NCBI GenBank assembly: GCA_934090595.1
Contig: CAKOJO010000003.1
Location: 1-43,465 of the forward strand
Direction of reading: 5' to 3'
Length of the DNA stretch: 43,465 nt
Origin: an uncultured Bacilli bacterium
GTDB lineage: Bacteria; Bacillota_I; Bacilli_A; RF39; UBA660
A program made the position numbers and the translations under genes. How positions within the stretch are numbered: the first letter of the stretch is position 1; each line of letters begins with the position of its first letter. The notes beneath the pieces were generated by a model, which had not been told where the DNA came from, did no database searches, and was given only the letters and a program-made list of their open reading frames with translations. This document shows, one piece after another, positions 15,598-23,820 of the stretch.

Positions 15598-16902
15598 AAA
15601 AGGCATTTTAAAGTTTCCTGATGATAATTGTTTCATCATCTTTTTACTTTGCTCAAATTGTGTTATCAATCTATTTACTTCCATTACTGGTCTTCCACTT
15701 CCCTTAGCAATTCTTTCTTTTCTAGATGCCTTTAATACTTCAGGATGTCTTCTTTCATATGGTGTCATAGATAGAATAATCGCTTCAACATGAGCCATAT
15801 CCTTAGGATCTATCTTAATATTATTAAGTCCCATTTTTTTAGCACCCGGTATTAATTTTAATAAAGACTCTAATGAACCAAGCTTTTTCATTTGCTTCAT
15901 TTGTGTTAAGAAATCTTCAAGATCATACTTGCCACTTTGCATTTTTTTAAGAGATTTTTCTGCCTCTTTTTCATCAATTACTTCATTCGCTTTATCTACT
16001 AGAGAAAGAATATCACCCATTCCTAATATTCTTGAAGCCATTCTATCAGGATAAAAATAATCTATTCCATCAAGCTTCTCAGAAATACCAATAAACTTAA
16101 TAGGTACATTAGTAAGATGCCTTACAGAAAGTGCAACACCTCCCCTGGTATCTCCATCTAACTTAGTTAAAATAACACCAGTTAATAAAATAGCATCATT
16201 AAAGCCTGTTATTACATTAATAGCATCTTGCCCCATCATAGAATCTATTACCAATAATATTTCATCAGGATTTACTTCATTTTTAATATTTTTAAGCTCA
16301 TTCATTAAATCTTCATCAATATGAAGTCTACCAGCAGTATCTATTAAAACATAGTCATGATTATTTTCTTTGGCATAAGTCATTGCATTTCTAACTATTT
16401 CTACAGGATCTTTTTTACCTTCTTCATAAACTGTTATACCAAGCTCTTTTCCAATTTGTTTTAATTGATCAATAGCAGCAGGTCTATAAACATCACATGC
16501 TACTAAAAGAGGATTTTTCTTTTCCTTTTTTCTAAGTAAATTAGCAAGTTTTCCAATAGTGGTAGTCTTACCACTTCCTTGTAAACCAACCAACATAAGA
16601 GTAGCAGGATTACCCTTAGTATTTAAAGGAGCTTGTTCTCCCCCAAGAAGATCTTCAAGTTCATCACGAATTATACCCACAAACATTTCTCCTGGAGAAA
16701 GACTCTTCTTTACTTCTTCTCCAAGAGCTTTTTCTTTCACATTATTAGTAAATTCCTTAACAACTTTATAATTAACATCCGCCTCAAGAAGTGCAAGTCT
16801 TACTTCTCTTAACATTGGATCAATATTATCTTCAGTTATCTTTCCATATCCTTTTATATTTTTAATAGCATTCTGTAATCTATCACTTAATAATTCAAAC
16901 AT
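15595..16902 (-). CDS. ffh: signal recognition particle GTPase Ffh
   Basis: Binds 4.5S/SRP RNA and signal peptides and docks ribosomes on FtsY at the membrane. Helical N domain (1-90), G domain with GLQGSGKTTTIGKLA, ACDVYRPAA, DTAGR, TKLDGDTRGG, and a C-terminal methionine-rich M domain with SGRPVMEVNRL and a Met tail (SKKMMKQL). 435 residues, normal length. Unlike Bacillus there is no ylxM before it or rpsP after it; it is a single-gene unit here. Confidence 0.98.
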   Translation of the reverse strand: MFELLSDRLQNAIKNIKGYGKITEDNIDPMLREVRLALLEADVNYKVVKEFTNNVKEKALGEEVKKSLSPGEMFVGIIRDELEDLLGGEQAPLNTKGNPATLMLVGLQGSGKTTTIGKLANLLRKKEKKNPLLVACDVYRPAAIDQLKQIGKELGITVYEEGKKDPVEIVRNAMTYAKENNHDYVLIDTAGRLHIDEDLMNELKNIKNEVNPDEILLVIDSMMGQDAINVITGFNDAILLTGVILTKLDGDTRGGVALSVRHLTNVPIKFIGISEKLDGIDYFYPDRMASRILGMGDILSLVDKANEVIDEKEAEKSLKKMQSGKYDLEDFLTQMKQMKKLGSLESLLKLIPGAKKMGLNNIKIDPKDMAHVEAIILSMTPYERRHPEVLKASRKERIAKGSGRPVMEVNRLITQFEQSKKMMKQLSSGNFKMPF

Positions 16903-16949
16903 TTATATCACCAATATTTATTATATAATAAAATGCATTAAAATAAAAG

Positions 16950-16973
16950 AAAAAATCCCAGAAAAGTCTGGGA
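16950..16973 (-). terminator. terminator of the nfeD-SPFH operon
   Basis: On the minus strand TCCCAGA-CTTT-TCTGGGA followed by TTTTTT. A second perfect inverted repeat, GTCATGA/TCATGAC at 16982-16999, lies just upstream of it. Confidence 0.85.
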
Positions 16974-17043
16974 CTTACTACGTCATGAATCCTCATGACA
17001 CTATTATATTATGTAATATTTCTATAAATATACATATTTTTAA

Positions 17044-17925
17044 TTATTTTTTATTTTTTTCCATTAATTCACTTATAGTAGTAGTAACAGTAGCTAGATT
17101 TTGTAAATCAGATGGAATTATAATCTTAGTAGATTGTCCATTTGCTGCTTCAATAAATGCTTCATAACTCTTTAGTTTCAATACTGATTCATCTGCTTTC
17201 GCATCTTTAAGAAGTTTTAATCCTTCAGCAGTAGCTTGTTGTATTTTAAGTATTGCTTCTGCCTCACCTTCAGCTTCTTTTATTTGAGCTTCCTTTTTAG
17301 CTTCAGCACGAAGAATCATACTTTGTTTTTCACCCTCAGCAGTAAGAATAGCAGCTTTCTTTTCACCTTCAGCTTGAAGAATTTTTTCACGTCTTTCACG
17401 TTCAGCACGCATTTGTTTTTCCATAGCTTCTTGTATATCTCTAGGTGGCAAAATATTTTTAACTTCAACACGAGTAACTTTTATTCCCCATGGATCTGTT
17501 GCCTCATCCAAAATTGCACGCATTTTAGAGTTGATTATATCACGTGAAGTTAATGTTTCATCAAGTTCTAACTCCCCAATTATATTTCTAAGTGTAGTAG
17601 CAGTCAAGTTCTCAATAGCACTTATTGGCATTTCAATACCATATGTATACAACTTAGGATCAGTTATTTGAAAATAAACAACTGTATCAATTTGCATTGT
17701 AACATTATCCTTTGTAATTACAGGTTGTGGTGCAAAATCTCTTACTTGTTCCTTTAAAGTAACCCTATTTGATACTCTTTCAATTATAGGTATCATAAGA
17801 TTAAAACCATTATGTAGTGTTCTATTATATGAACCAAGTCTTTCTACTACATATGCTTTTGATTGTGGTATTATTTTTATTCCACTTATAATTAGTACAA
17901 CTAGTACTATTCCAAGAATTATCAT
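17044..17925 (-). CDS. SPFH/stomatin-family membrane protein (QmcA-like)
   Basis: One N-terminal membrane helix (residues 2-18) anchors an SPFH domain (about 22-190, with NGFNLMIPIIERV, the IDTVVYFQITDP and VEVKNILPPRDI segments). A long coiled coil rich in Ala, Glu and Lys (about 190-265) follows, and a Thr/Ile-rich tail. Such proteins form large membrane-associated cages and organise lipid or protease microdomains. It overlaps the nfeD gene by one base; the pair is a classic NfeD-stomatin operon. Confidence 0.9.
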   Translation of the reverse strand: MIILGIVLVVLIISGIKIIPQSKAYVVERLGSYNRTLHNGFNLMIPIIERVSNRVTLKEQVRDFAPQPVITKDNVTMQIDTVVYFQITDPKLYTYGIEMPISAIENLTATTLRNIIGELELDETLTSRDIINSKMRAILDEATDPWGIKVTRVEVKNILPPRDIQEAMEKQMRAERERREKILQAEGEKKAAILTAEGEKQSMILRAEAKKEAQIKEAEGEAEAILKIQQATAEGLKLLKDAKADESVLKLKSYEAFIEAANGQSTKIIIPSDLQNLATVTTTISELMEKNKK

Positions 17926-18356
17926 TAATCATCATCCTCCTTCTCTAAAACAATTAATTTTACTCCTTCTATAGCAAGTATTTCTACTTTACTACCTTCT
18001 TTAATTTTTTTATCAGCTTTAGCACTCCAGTACTTACCATCAATTTTAACTTCACCAATATCAGTCTTAGTTATTTCCTTAGTAACTACACCAATCTTTC
18101 CTATTAACATATCAGCATTAGTTCTTGATGGCTTAGTAAGTAAATATTTCTTTACTATCGGTCTTGTAAGTATTAAAGTTATTACACTAACTGCTAAAAA
18201 AACAGTAGTTTGAATCATTACATTATCAGTAAATAATGACACAACATATGCAAGAAGCGCTCCAAAAGCAAACCATATTGTTGTTAAATTAACAGTGCAT
18301 AACTCTAATATTATTAAAACCACAAATAATATTAACCATGAATACATATACTCCAC
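17925..18356 (-). CDS. NfeD-like membrane protein
   Basis: Short NfeD (143 residues): two or three membrane helices in the first 75 residues, then a C-terminal OB-fold domain (about 85-140) with MLIGKIGVVTKEI, VKIDGKYWSAKAD and VEILAIEGVKLIV, the standard NfeD signature. It lacks the ClpP-like protease half. It is cotranscribed with the SPFH gene and presumably acts with it in the membrane. Ribosome site GGAAGTGGAG. Confidence 0.9.
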   Translation of the reverse strand: MEYMYSWLILFVVLIILELCTVNLTTIWFAFGALLAYVVSLFTDNVMIQTTVFLAVSVITLILTRPIVKKYLLTKPSRTNADMLIGKIGVVTKEITKTDIGEVKIDGKYWSAKADKKIKEGSKVEILAIEGVKLIVLEKEDDD

Positions 18357-18424
18357 TTCCTTATGCCTTTATATTATCATATTTTTTATATTTCTACAAT
18401 ATGCCTTTTAATTAAATTAATTCA

Positions 18425-18982
18425 TTATTTCAAATGCCCACAGTTTAAAAACTTTCTATCATCATAAACAAACTTCTTAGTATTAGTACTACTAGGTAAC
18501 TCATAAACCTTCATACACCAATCTTTAATATTAATCAAAAGCTTAATATCATCTTTTACTGCTAAATAATATGGTGACAAGTCACTAGCATCCTTTATTA
18601 AAAAGTAATCTCCTCCACTAAAAAGATTAAAAACTTCCTCAAATAAGTTTAACTTTCTAGTAACAGATAAAACATATATATCCCACTCTTTAAAATATTC
18701 ATCCAAAACAATCTTATAAGACTTAATCTTATTACCATATTTATCTTTATCTAAATCTTTACAAATAGATAAAGCAGGTAAATTATTATCATTATCAAGT
18801 AAATAATCAACAGATAAACTAAATACTTTAGATAACTCTTGTAAATTACTAATATCAGGCATTCCATCATCATTTTCCCATTTAGTTATAGCTTGTCTAG
18901 AAACATTCATAATATTAGCTAGTGCTTCTTGAGATAGTCCAAATCTTTTTCTTACTTCTTTTAGTTTTTGACCTAAAGTCAT
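18425..18982 (-). CDS. XRE-family transcriptional regulator
   Basis: N-terminal Cro/C1-type helix-turn-helix (residues 4-60) with GLSQEALANIMNVSRQAITKWE and the LSVDYLL end typical of the family. The remaining 120 residues have no motif I recognise. It is divergent from sigK; an inverted repeat at 19041-19057 between them could be its operator. Ribosome site AAGGAAGTGATATT. Confidence 0.85.
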   Translation of the reverse strand: MTLGQKLKEVRKRFGLSQEALANIMNVSRQAITKWENDDGMPDISNLQELSKVFSLSVDYLLDNDNNLPALSICKDLDKDKYGNKIKSYKIVLDEYFKEWDIYVLSVTRKLNLFEEVFNLFSGGDYFLIKDASDLSPYYLAVKDDIKLLINIKDWCMKVYELPSSTNTKKFVYDDRKFLNCGHLK

Positions 18983-19040
18983 AATATCACTTCCTTAACT
19001 TAATTATATATCTTAATAAAACTAATTACAAATACTATTA

Positions 19041-19057
19041 TGCTACTTATTGTAGCA
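19041..19057. promoter_or_regulatory. inverted repeat between the XRE gene and sigK
   Basis: TGCTAC and GTAGCA around a 5-nt centre, with no T-run on either side, so not a terminator. It sits in the divergent control region and fits an operator, perhaps for the XRE protein. Confidence 0.4.
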
Positions 19058-19124
19058 AACACTTTTCTACATAATTCTACTAATTTTTTAATATTAGAAT
19101 AATATTTATTAAGGAGTGATAATA

Positions 19125-19829
19125 TTGCTTATTAGTTTAATAGAATTATTAAAAACATTTTTCTTCTTCAAAACATCTTACTCAAACAATGTATTCCCAG
19201 AACCACTAAGTAAAGAAGAAGAGGAAAAATATATAGACTTATTACTAAAAAAAGATAAACATGCAAGAGATGTCTTAATAGAAAGGAATCTAAGATTAGT
19301 AGCACATATTGCTAAAAAATATGAAAACTCTAATGTAGATAATGATGATCTAATTAGTATTGGCACAATTGGTCTAATAAAAGGAATTGATTCTTACTCA
19401 TTAAAACATAATACTAAAATTACTACTTACTGTGCTAGATGTATAGAAAATGAAATATTAATGTATTTTAGAGCAAATAAAAAAAATAATCTAAATATTT
19501 CATTAGATGAACCAATTGGTTATGACAAAGAAGGAAATGATATTACAATACTAGATGTATTAAAAACTCCAAAAACAGATTACATTGAAGAAATGCATAT
19601 AAAAGATAATATAGAATTATTAAAAAAATATCTAAAACTACTTACTCCAAGAGAAAAAGAAATAATTATAAGAAGATATGGTCTAAATAATGAAGATGAA
19701 CAAACTCAAAAACAAATTGCTAAATCATTAAACATTTCTAGAAGTTATGTATCTAGAATAGAAAAAAGAGCAATTACTAAAATACTTAGACAATTTATTA
19801 AAAAAGATAATGATGAAGAAAAGAAGTAG
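19125..19829 (+). CDS. sigK: sporulation sigma factor SigK
   Basis: Late mother-cell sigma factor for coat genes. A hydrophobic N-terminal pro-sequence (LISLIELLKTFFFF) precedes a sigma-70 region 2 (RNLRLVAHIAKKYE, DLISIGTIGLIKGID) and region 4 (LTPREKEIIIRRYGL, KSLNISRSYVSRIEKRA). It follows Bacillus SigK closely over its whole length, including FPEPLSKEEEEKY. The gene is uninterrupted, so no skin-type rearrangement is needed. The start is TTG at 19125, 7-8 nt after AAGGAGTGAT; the upstream GTG is inside that site. No SpoIVFB or other processing gene is nearby. Confidence 0.93.
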   Translation: MLISLIELLKTFFFFKTSYSNNVFPEPLSKEEEEKYIDLLLKKDKHARDVLIERNLRLVAHIAKKYENSNVDNDDLISIGTIGLIKGIDSYSLKHNTKITTYCARCIENEILMYFRANKKNNLNISLDEPIGYDKEGNDITILDVLKTPKTDYIEEMHIKDNIELLKKYLKLLTPREKEIIIRRYGLNNEDEQTQKQIAKSLNISRSYVSRIEKRAITKILRQFIKKDNDEEKK

Positions 19830-19865
19830 AGTCAATTAGATTACTACTTCTTATTATATATAAAA

Positions 19866-19893
19866 AAGTTTTTGTACTTGACTACAAAAACTT
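19866..19893. terminator. terminator between sigK and the YjbA-like gene
   Basis: AAGTTTTTGTA and TACAAAAACTT around a 6-nt loop, with short T-runs on both sides, between two convergent genes. Confidence 0.7.
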
Positions 19894-19950
19894 GGTATTT
19901 TTCGACACTTTTTGTATTACAAAAGACCAACAGAACTAATCCATTGATCT

Positions 19951-20574
19951 TTACTTATTAGCAAGATGCACTATTTCTAATAACTTCAAATGCTTATCAT
20001 CTATAGTATTTAATGTATCTTTTAATCTTTTATATACTTCTTCTTTATTATTATTTACTTCATTAAAATACTCATAGTAATAATAATTAAGTTTATCAAG
20101 TTTATTACTATTATATAGATAATCTATCTCACTTAAAAGAATACCTCTTATCTTTCTTTCTTCTCTAGTTAAATTATTATTAATACTCTTCTTATCAATA
20201 ATAGAATACTCTACTTTAGTAGTACTTAGTTTACTTACAATATTTAATACTTCGTACTCTTCATCAAGTAACAATCTCGAATACTTATAACCATTATCCT
20301 TTATTAATACAGCAATCGCAATGTCTTGATTAGATAACACTACAACTGGATAATTCTCATTCTTACTATCATAATAAATAGTCTTACCCTTTATTTGATC
20401 AAGCAATAAATCATCAAATAAAATATCATTTTCTAATACATCTTTAATTAAACTATCCTCTACTTTAATTAATGGCAATCTTTTAATATACTTTATATCA
20501 TCATTATCTTCCCATTCAAAAAACTCTAATAACTCATCATTAAAATTTAAAACTATATCATATATGTATACCAT
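19951..20574 (-). CDS. YjbA-like (DUF3603/UPF0736) protein
   Basis: 207-residue soluble acidic protein. The N-terminus (MVYIYDIVLNFN...EFFEW) followed by RLPLIKVEDSLI and later YSRLLLDEEYEVL matches the layout of the Bacillus YjbA family. Function unknown. It stands alone between sigK and uppP on the other strand. Confidence 0.65.
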   Translation of the reverse strand: MVYIYDIVLNFNDELLEFFEWEDNDDIKYIKRLPLIKVEDSLIKDVLENDILFDDLLLDQIKGKTIYYDSKNENYPVVVLSNQDIAIAVLIKDNGYKYSRLLLDEEYEVLNIVSKLSTTKVEYSIIDKKSINNNLTREERKIRGILLSEIDYLYNSNKLDKLNYYYYEYFNEVNNNKEEVYKRLKDTLNTIDDKHLKLLEIVHLANK

Positions 20575-20677
20575 TTTGCATCCCTCATGTATAGTATATA
20601 CATTTTTATACTATTCTATTTATTTATTTTAAAAAATGTTATATACTTAAATAGATATAATTATGGAGGTTTTAAAA

Positions 20678-21508
20678 ATGATATTTATTTATTACATTTT
20701 ATTAGGAATAGTACAAGGAGTAGTTGAAGCTTTACCAATATCATCATCAGGACACTTATTAGTATTTAATGATTTACTTACTAATTATCTAGGTTTTAAA
20801 AGTGTTGCCCTATCAAATACAGAATTACTTGCTATTATAACTAACTTTGGTTCATTAATCGCAGTAGTAATTCTTTACTGGGATAAAATAATTAGTATTC
20901 TAAAAGATTTCTTTGGATATTTTAAAACTAAATCTAAAAAACAAGAGGCTAACTATAAATATGGTTGGTACATAATACTAGCAACAATTCCTGCTGGAAT
21001 TATTGGTCTTATAATATCTAAATTAGGAATATTTGATGCAATAAGTAACAACATCAAAATAGTCGGAGTAACTCTTATTATTACAGGTATATTCCTATTT
21101 CTAATCAGAAAAGCAAATGGTAAAAAAACAGAAAAAGATATGACTTTAAAAGATGCTATGTCTGTTGGTTTATTTCAAGTTCTAGGACTATTACCAGGTA
21201 TATCTAGAAGTGGTTCCACTATTGTGGGAGGACTTTACAAAGGACTAGATAGACAAACAGCATTTGATTTTTCTTTTATGCTTTATATTCCTATAAGTTG
21301 CGCCACTACTCTACTTGGTTTAAAAGATCTATTCGGAAGTAATCTTACATCAAGTGAAATTATGTTTTTTATAATGAGTGCAGTAGTCGCAGGAATATTT
21401 ACTTATTTTTCAGTTAAATGGTTTAGAGAAGTCATAAAAAAAGGAAAACTTATTTACTTTTCCATTTACTGTTTCATCGTAGGACTACTAATTATATTAT
21501 TCTTATAA
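20678..21508 (+). CDS. uppP: undecaprenyl-diphosphatase UppP (BacA)
   Basis: Integral membrane enzyme that recycles the undecaprenyl pyrophosphate carrier of wall synthesis; overproduction gives bacitracin resistance. The two family signatures are present: VEALPISSSGHLLV (here Ala and Ile replace the more usual Phe and Val) and LLPGISRSGSTIVGG. About eight membrane helices, 276 residues. The start is the ATG at 20678 after TGGAGG, five codons inside the longer frame. Confidence 0.96.
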   Translation: MIFIYYILLGIVQGVVEALPISSSGHLLVFNDLLTNYLGFKSVALSNTELLAIITNFGSLIAVVILYWDKIISILKDFFGYFKTKSKKQEANYKYGWYIILATIPAGIIGLIISKLGIFDAISNNIKIVGVTLIITGIFLFLIRKANGKKTEKDMTLKDAMSVGLFQVLGLLPGISRSGSTIVGGLYKGLDRQTAFDFSFMLYIPISCATTLLGLKDLFGSNLTSSEIMFFIMSAVVAGIFTYFSVKWFREVIKKGKLIYFSIYCFIVGLLIILFL

Positions 21509-21530
21509 GAGCATTGCTCTTTTTTATTTT
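21508..21530 (+). terminator. uppP terminator
   Basis: AGAGC-ATT-GCTCT followed by TTTTTATTTT, directly at the stop codon. Confidence 0.8.
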
Positions 21531-21535
21531 GCAAA

Positions 21536-21558
21536 GAAAAAAGTACCTAAACGGTACT
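21536..21558 (-). terminator. tRNA-Arg terminator
   Basis: AGTACC and GGTACT around a 5-nt loop, followed by TTTTTT on the minus strand, 11 bp after the tRNA. Confidence 0.8.
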
Positions 21559-21569
21559 AAATAACATAA

Positions 21570-21646
21570 TGGCGCGCCCAGAAGGATTTGAACCCTCAAC
21601 CTCTTGGTCCGTAGCCAAACGCTCTATCCAATTGAGCTATGGGCGC
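21570..21646 (-). tRNA. tRNA-Arg(ACG)
   Basis: Read on the minus strand: 7-bp acceptor stem GCGCCCA/TGGGCGC, D arm GCTCAATTGGATAGAGC, anticodon loop CTACGGA with anticodon ACG (read as ICG after deamination), T arm with GGTTCAAATCC, discriminator G and an encoded CCA. All arms pair. A single tRNA gene with its own promoter and terminator. Confidence 0.97.
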
Positions 21647-21659
21647 CTTAACAATAAAA

Positions 21660-21688
21660 AGTATACCACAATTACATTAATTTTGCAA
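21660..21688 (-). promoter_or_regulatory. strong SigA-type promoter of tRNA-Arg
   Basis: TTGCAA (21688-21683) and TATACT (21665-21660) on the minus strand, 17 bp apart, about 14 bp from the tRNA 5' end. Confidence 0.75.
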
Positions 21689-21699
21689 TAGATAACCAA

Positions 21700-21722
21700 A
21701 AGAAAACTCATTATAAATGAGT
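21700..21722 (-). terminator. terminator of the yqeG-yqeH operon
   Basis: ACTCATT-TAT-AATGAGT followed by TTTTCTTTT on the minus strand, behind the 170-residue protein gene. Confidence 0.75.
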
Positions 21723-21727
21723 CATAT

Positions 21728-22240
21728 CTATTTTACTAACCTTTTACTTTTTTTCTTATCATCCCAATAAGAAGTAGGATCCATATAATCAGGATAATGT
21801 TCTTGTGCAAACCTTACTATTTTTTTAGTATTTTGTTCTTCAATCATAACTTTACCAAATAATTTATCTGCCTCAAGAGTTGAATAATGTTCACTATATA
21901 ATATTTCACTAGTTTTAGTATCCACTAAAGAAACCATATACTCTTCCTTTTCTTTATCCATCTTGTAAGTTATTATCTGATATCTACATAACAACCTAAC
22001 AGAACCAGTCTTACCATCAAAACCAAATCTAGTATTTATAATTGCTCTTGTAGAAAAATCTCCATCCATAATATATACACAACCATCTTTTTCATTTCTA
22101 AATTCATGCCAGCCCTCAGGTAATTGTGCATTACAAAAATTTTCATTTTTATAGTTCAAATCAAGTTTAAATCCTAACTTTTCAAAACTTTCAGCATTTG
22201 GAATAAATGCAAGTGGTAATTCTATTTTTTCTCTTTCCAT
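21728..22240 (-). CDS. hypothetical protein in the yqeGH operon
   Basis: 170-residue soluble protein that I do not recognise. It looks like an alpha/beta domain with a beta-rich middle (VYIMDGDFSTRAIINTRFGFDG, split by short turns) and a lysine-rich tail. GGGGGAAATT precedes the ATG, 9 bp after yqeH. Gene order suggests cotranscription with the ribosome-assembly GTPase but gives no function. Confidence 0.6.
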   Translation of the reverse strand: MEREKIELPLAFIPNAESFEKLGFKLDLNYKNENFCNAQLPEGWHEFRNEKDGCVYIMDGDFSTRAIINTRFGFDGKTGSVRLLCRYQIITYKMDKEKEEYMVSLVDTKTSEILYSEHYSTLEADKLFGKVMIEEQNTKKIVRFAQEHYPDYMDPTSYWDDKKKSKRLVK

Positions 22241-22249
22241 AATTTCCCC

Positions 22250-23251
22250 CTAAATTAATGATTTTCTTACAAATACATCAACATCCTTATCAATATAGAC
22301 TGCTACTTGTCCCTCAAGTGTTGTCTTAATAAAACCAAGTCCGTTGATTACAATATCTTCATGATATCTTAAAGATAAATCTTTTCTTGCTAAGTCTTTT
22401 AAGTAATCATGCCTTTTACCATTTATTCTTTTAATCTTTAAATCATTAGACATAAACACTGTAAAACTATTCTTTTCACCTTCAAGATAATCTATTCTAA
22501 TTATATCATCAATTATTAGAGCTTGTCCACTTTTTATTTGATAAGTCTTAGGCTTTATCTCCTTTTTCGGAGATATTCTCTTAATCCTATCCTTAGTAAC
22601 TTTATTTAAAACATTACCATAATCTACTAAACCAGGAGTATCAATCAAATAAAAATCTTTTATCTTCATCTTTATAGTATTAAGAGTAGTCGAAGGCATC
22701 GGAGATATTGTAATATCTGACTTTTCTATAGAATAATTATTAATTATTGCATTTATTAAAGTACTTTTCCCTGCATTAGTATTACCCACTACATAAACAC
22801 TCTGATTAGTACGATACTCTTTAATTAACTTCATTAATCTATCTAAATTATAATTCTTTGATGCTGATATTACTATAAACTTAACAAATGATTTATACAT
22901 ATTATTAAAATAATCAATTATCTTTTCATCTTTTATCGATAAAGGAAGTGCATCTCTTTTATTTAAGATAACTATTATGTTGTTATTAGGTAAATACTCT
23001 CTTATCTTCTCTAAATCAGAAGGTACTGATAAAAGATCAACCACATAAAGAATCAAACTCCTAGTCTTACCAATTTTCTTTAATATATCAATATACTCTT
23101 CATTACTCTTGAGAACAACTTCATACTCTCCATAGTTCTTCATCTTAAAACAACGTCTACAATAATCATTACTTAAATCATTGACATAACCTTCAATTAA
23201 CTCATTATTATCTTGAAGTATTGCCCCACATCCTAAACATTTCTTAGTCAT
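22250..23251 (-). CDS. yqeH: ribosome-assembly GTPase YqeH
   Basis: Circularly permuted GTPase needed for 30S assembly. An N-terminal zinc finger (CLGCG...CRRC) precedes the G motifs in the order G4 NKRD, G5 SASKN, G1 GNTNAGKST and G3 DTPGL, which proves the permutation. The C-terminal domain carries the rest. 333 residues, slightly short. It overlaps the end of yqeG by 8 bp, the Bacillus arrangement. Confidence 0.95.
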   Translation of the reverse strand: MTKKCLGCGAILQDNNELIEGYVNDLSNDYCRRCFKMKNYGEYEVVLKSNEEYIDILKKIGKTRSLILYVVDLLSVPSDLEKIREYLPNNNIIVILNKRDALPLSIKDEKIIDYFNNMYKSFVKFIVISASKNYNLDRLMKLIKEYRTNQSVYVVGNTNAGKSTLINAIINNYSIEKSDITISPMPSTTLNTIKMKIKDFYLIDTPGLVDYGNVLNKVTKDRIKRISPKKEIKPKTYQIKSGQALIIDDIIRIDYLEGEKNSFTVFMSNDLKIKRINGKRHDYLKDLARKDLSLRYHEDIVINGLGFIKTTLEGQVAVYIDKDVDVFVRKSLI

Positions 23252-23759
23252 AATAACTACCTCTTCTTATATTATATTTTTTATTTAATCTTTTAAATAT
23301 AAAATACTCAATTAAACGATTAAATTTTGTAAAAATTAACTCTCTCTGGTGTAGAGGATCTACTAAACAGCAATAGTAACCCATTTTTTTAGCACCACCT
23401 ACATCAGTTAGTAATTGATCTCCAATCATGCATATGTTAGATGAAGAAGTATTAGAAAGTACCTTTGCCTTATTATAACCATACTTAAATGGTTTCCTAG
23501 CATTCATTATATATGAAACATCTAACTCTTTAGAAACATACTCTATCTTTTTCTTATTCCATGTATTAGAAATAATAATTATTTTAAAATCATTCTTTAA
23601 TTTATTAAATAATTTCTTAACCTTATCATCAATTACATTCTTTTTCTTTTCAATAATAGTATTATCTAAATCATACACTAATACTTTAATACCTATTTTC
23701 ATTAACTTGTCATAATTAATACTAAATATATCCTTTTGATACATATCCGCTTTATACAT
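23244..23759 (-). CDS. yqeG: YqeG HAD-superfamily phosphatase
   Basis: HAD-IIIA phosphatase with the DxDxT motif in VYDLDNTI, motif II IISNTW, motif III lysine in ARKPFKYGY and motif IV GDQLLTDV. 171 residues with the ATG at 23759 after GGAGGTTC; the longer frame adds 23 hydrophobic codons that are unlikely to be translated. It is the partner gene of yqeH in many Firmicutes. The fungal relative Gep4 is a phosphatidylglycerophosphate phosphatase, but the bacterial substrate is unsettled. Confidence 0.92.
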   Translation of the reverse strand: MYKADMYQKDIFSINYDKLMKIGIKVLVYDLDNTIIEKKKNVIDDKVKKLFNKLKNDFKIIIISNTWNKKKIEYVSKELDVSYIMNARKPFKYGYNKAKVLSNTSSSNICMIGDQLLTDVGGAKKMGYYCCLVDPLHQRELIFTKFNRLIEYFIFKRLNKKYNIRRGSYYD

Positions 23760-23789
23760 ATGAACCTCCATATATATAATAACATAAAT

Positions 23790-23818
23790 AAAAAAAAAGG
23801 ACAAATATTGTTTTGTCC
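23790..23818 (-). terminator. terminator of the first lectin-like gene
   Basis: GGACAAA and TTTGTCC around a 6-nt loop, followed by TTTTTTTT on the minus strand, 3 bp after the stop codon. It separates the surface protein from yqeG. Confidence 0.85.
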
Positions 23819-23820
23819 AA

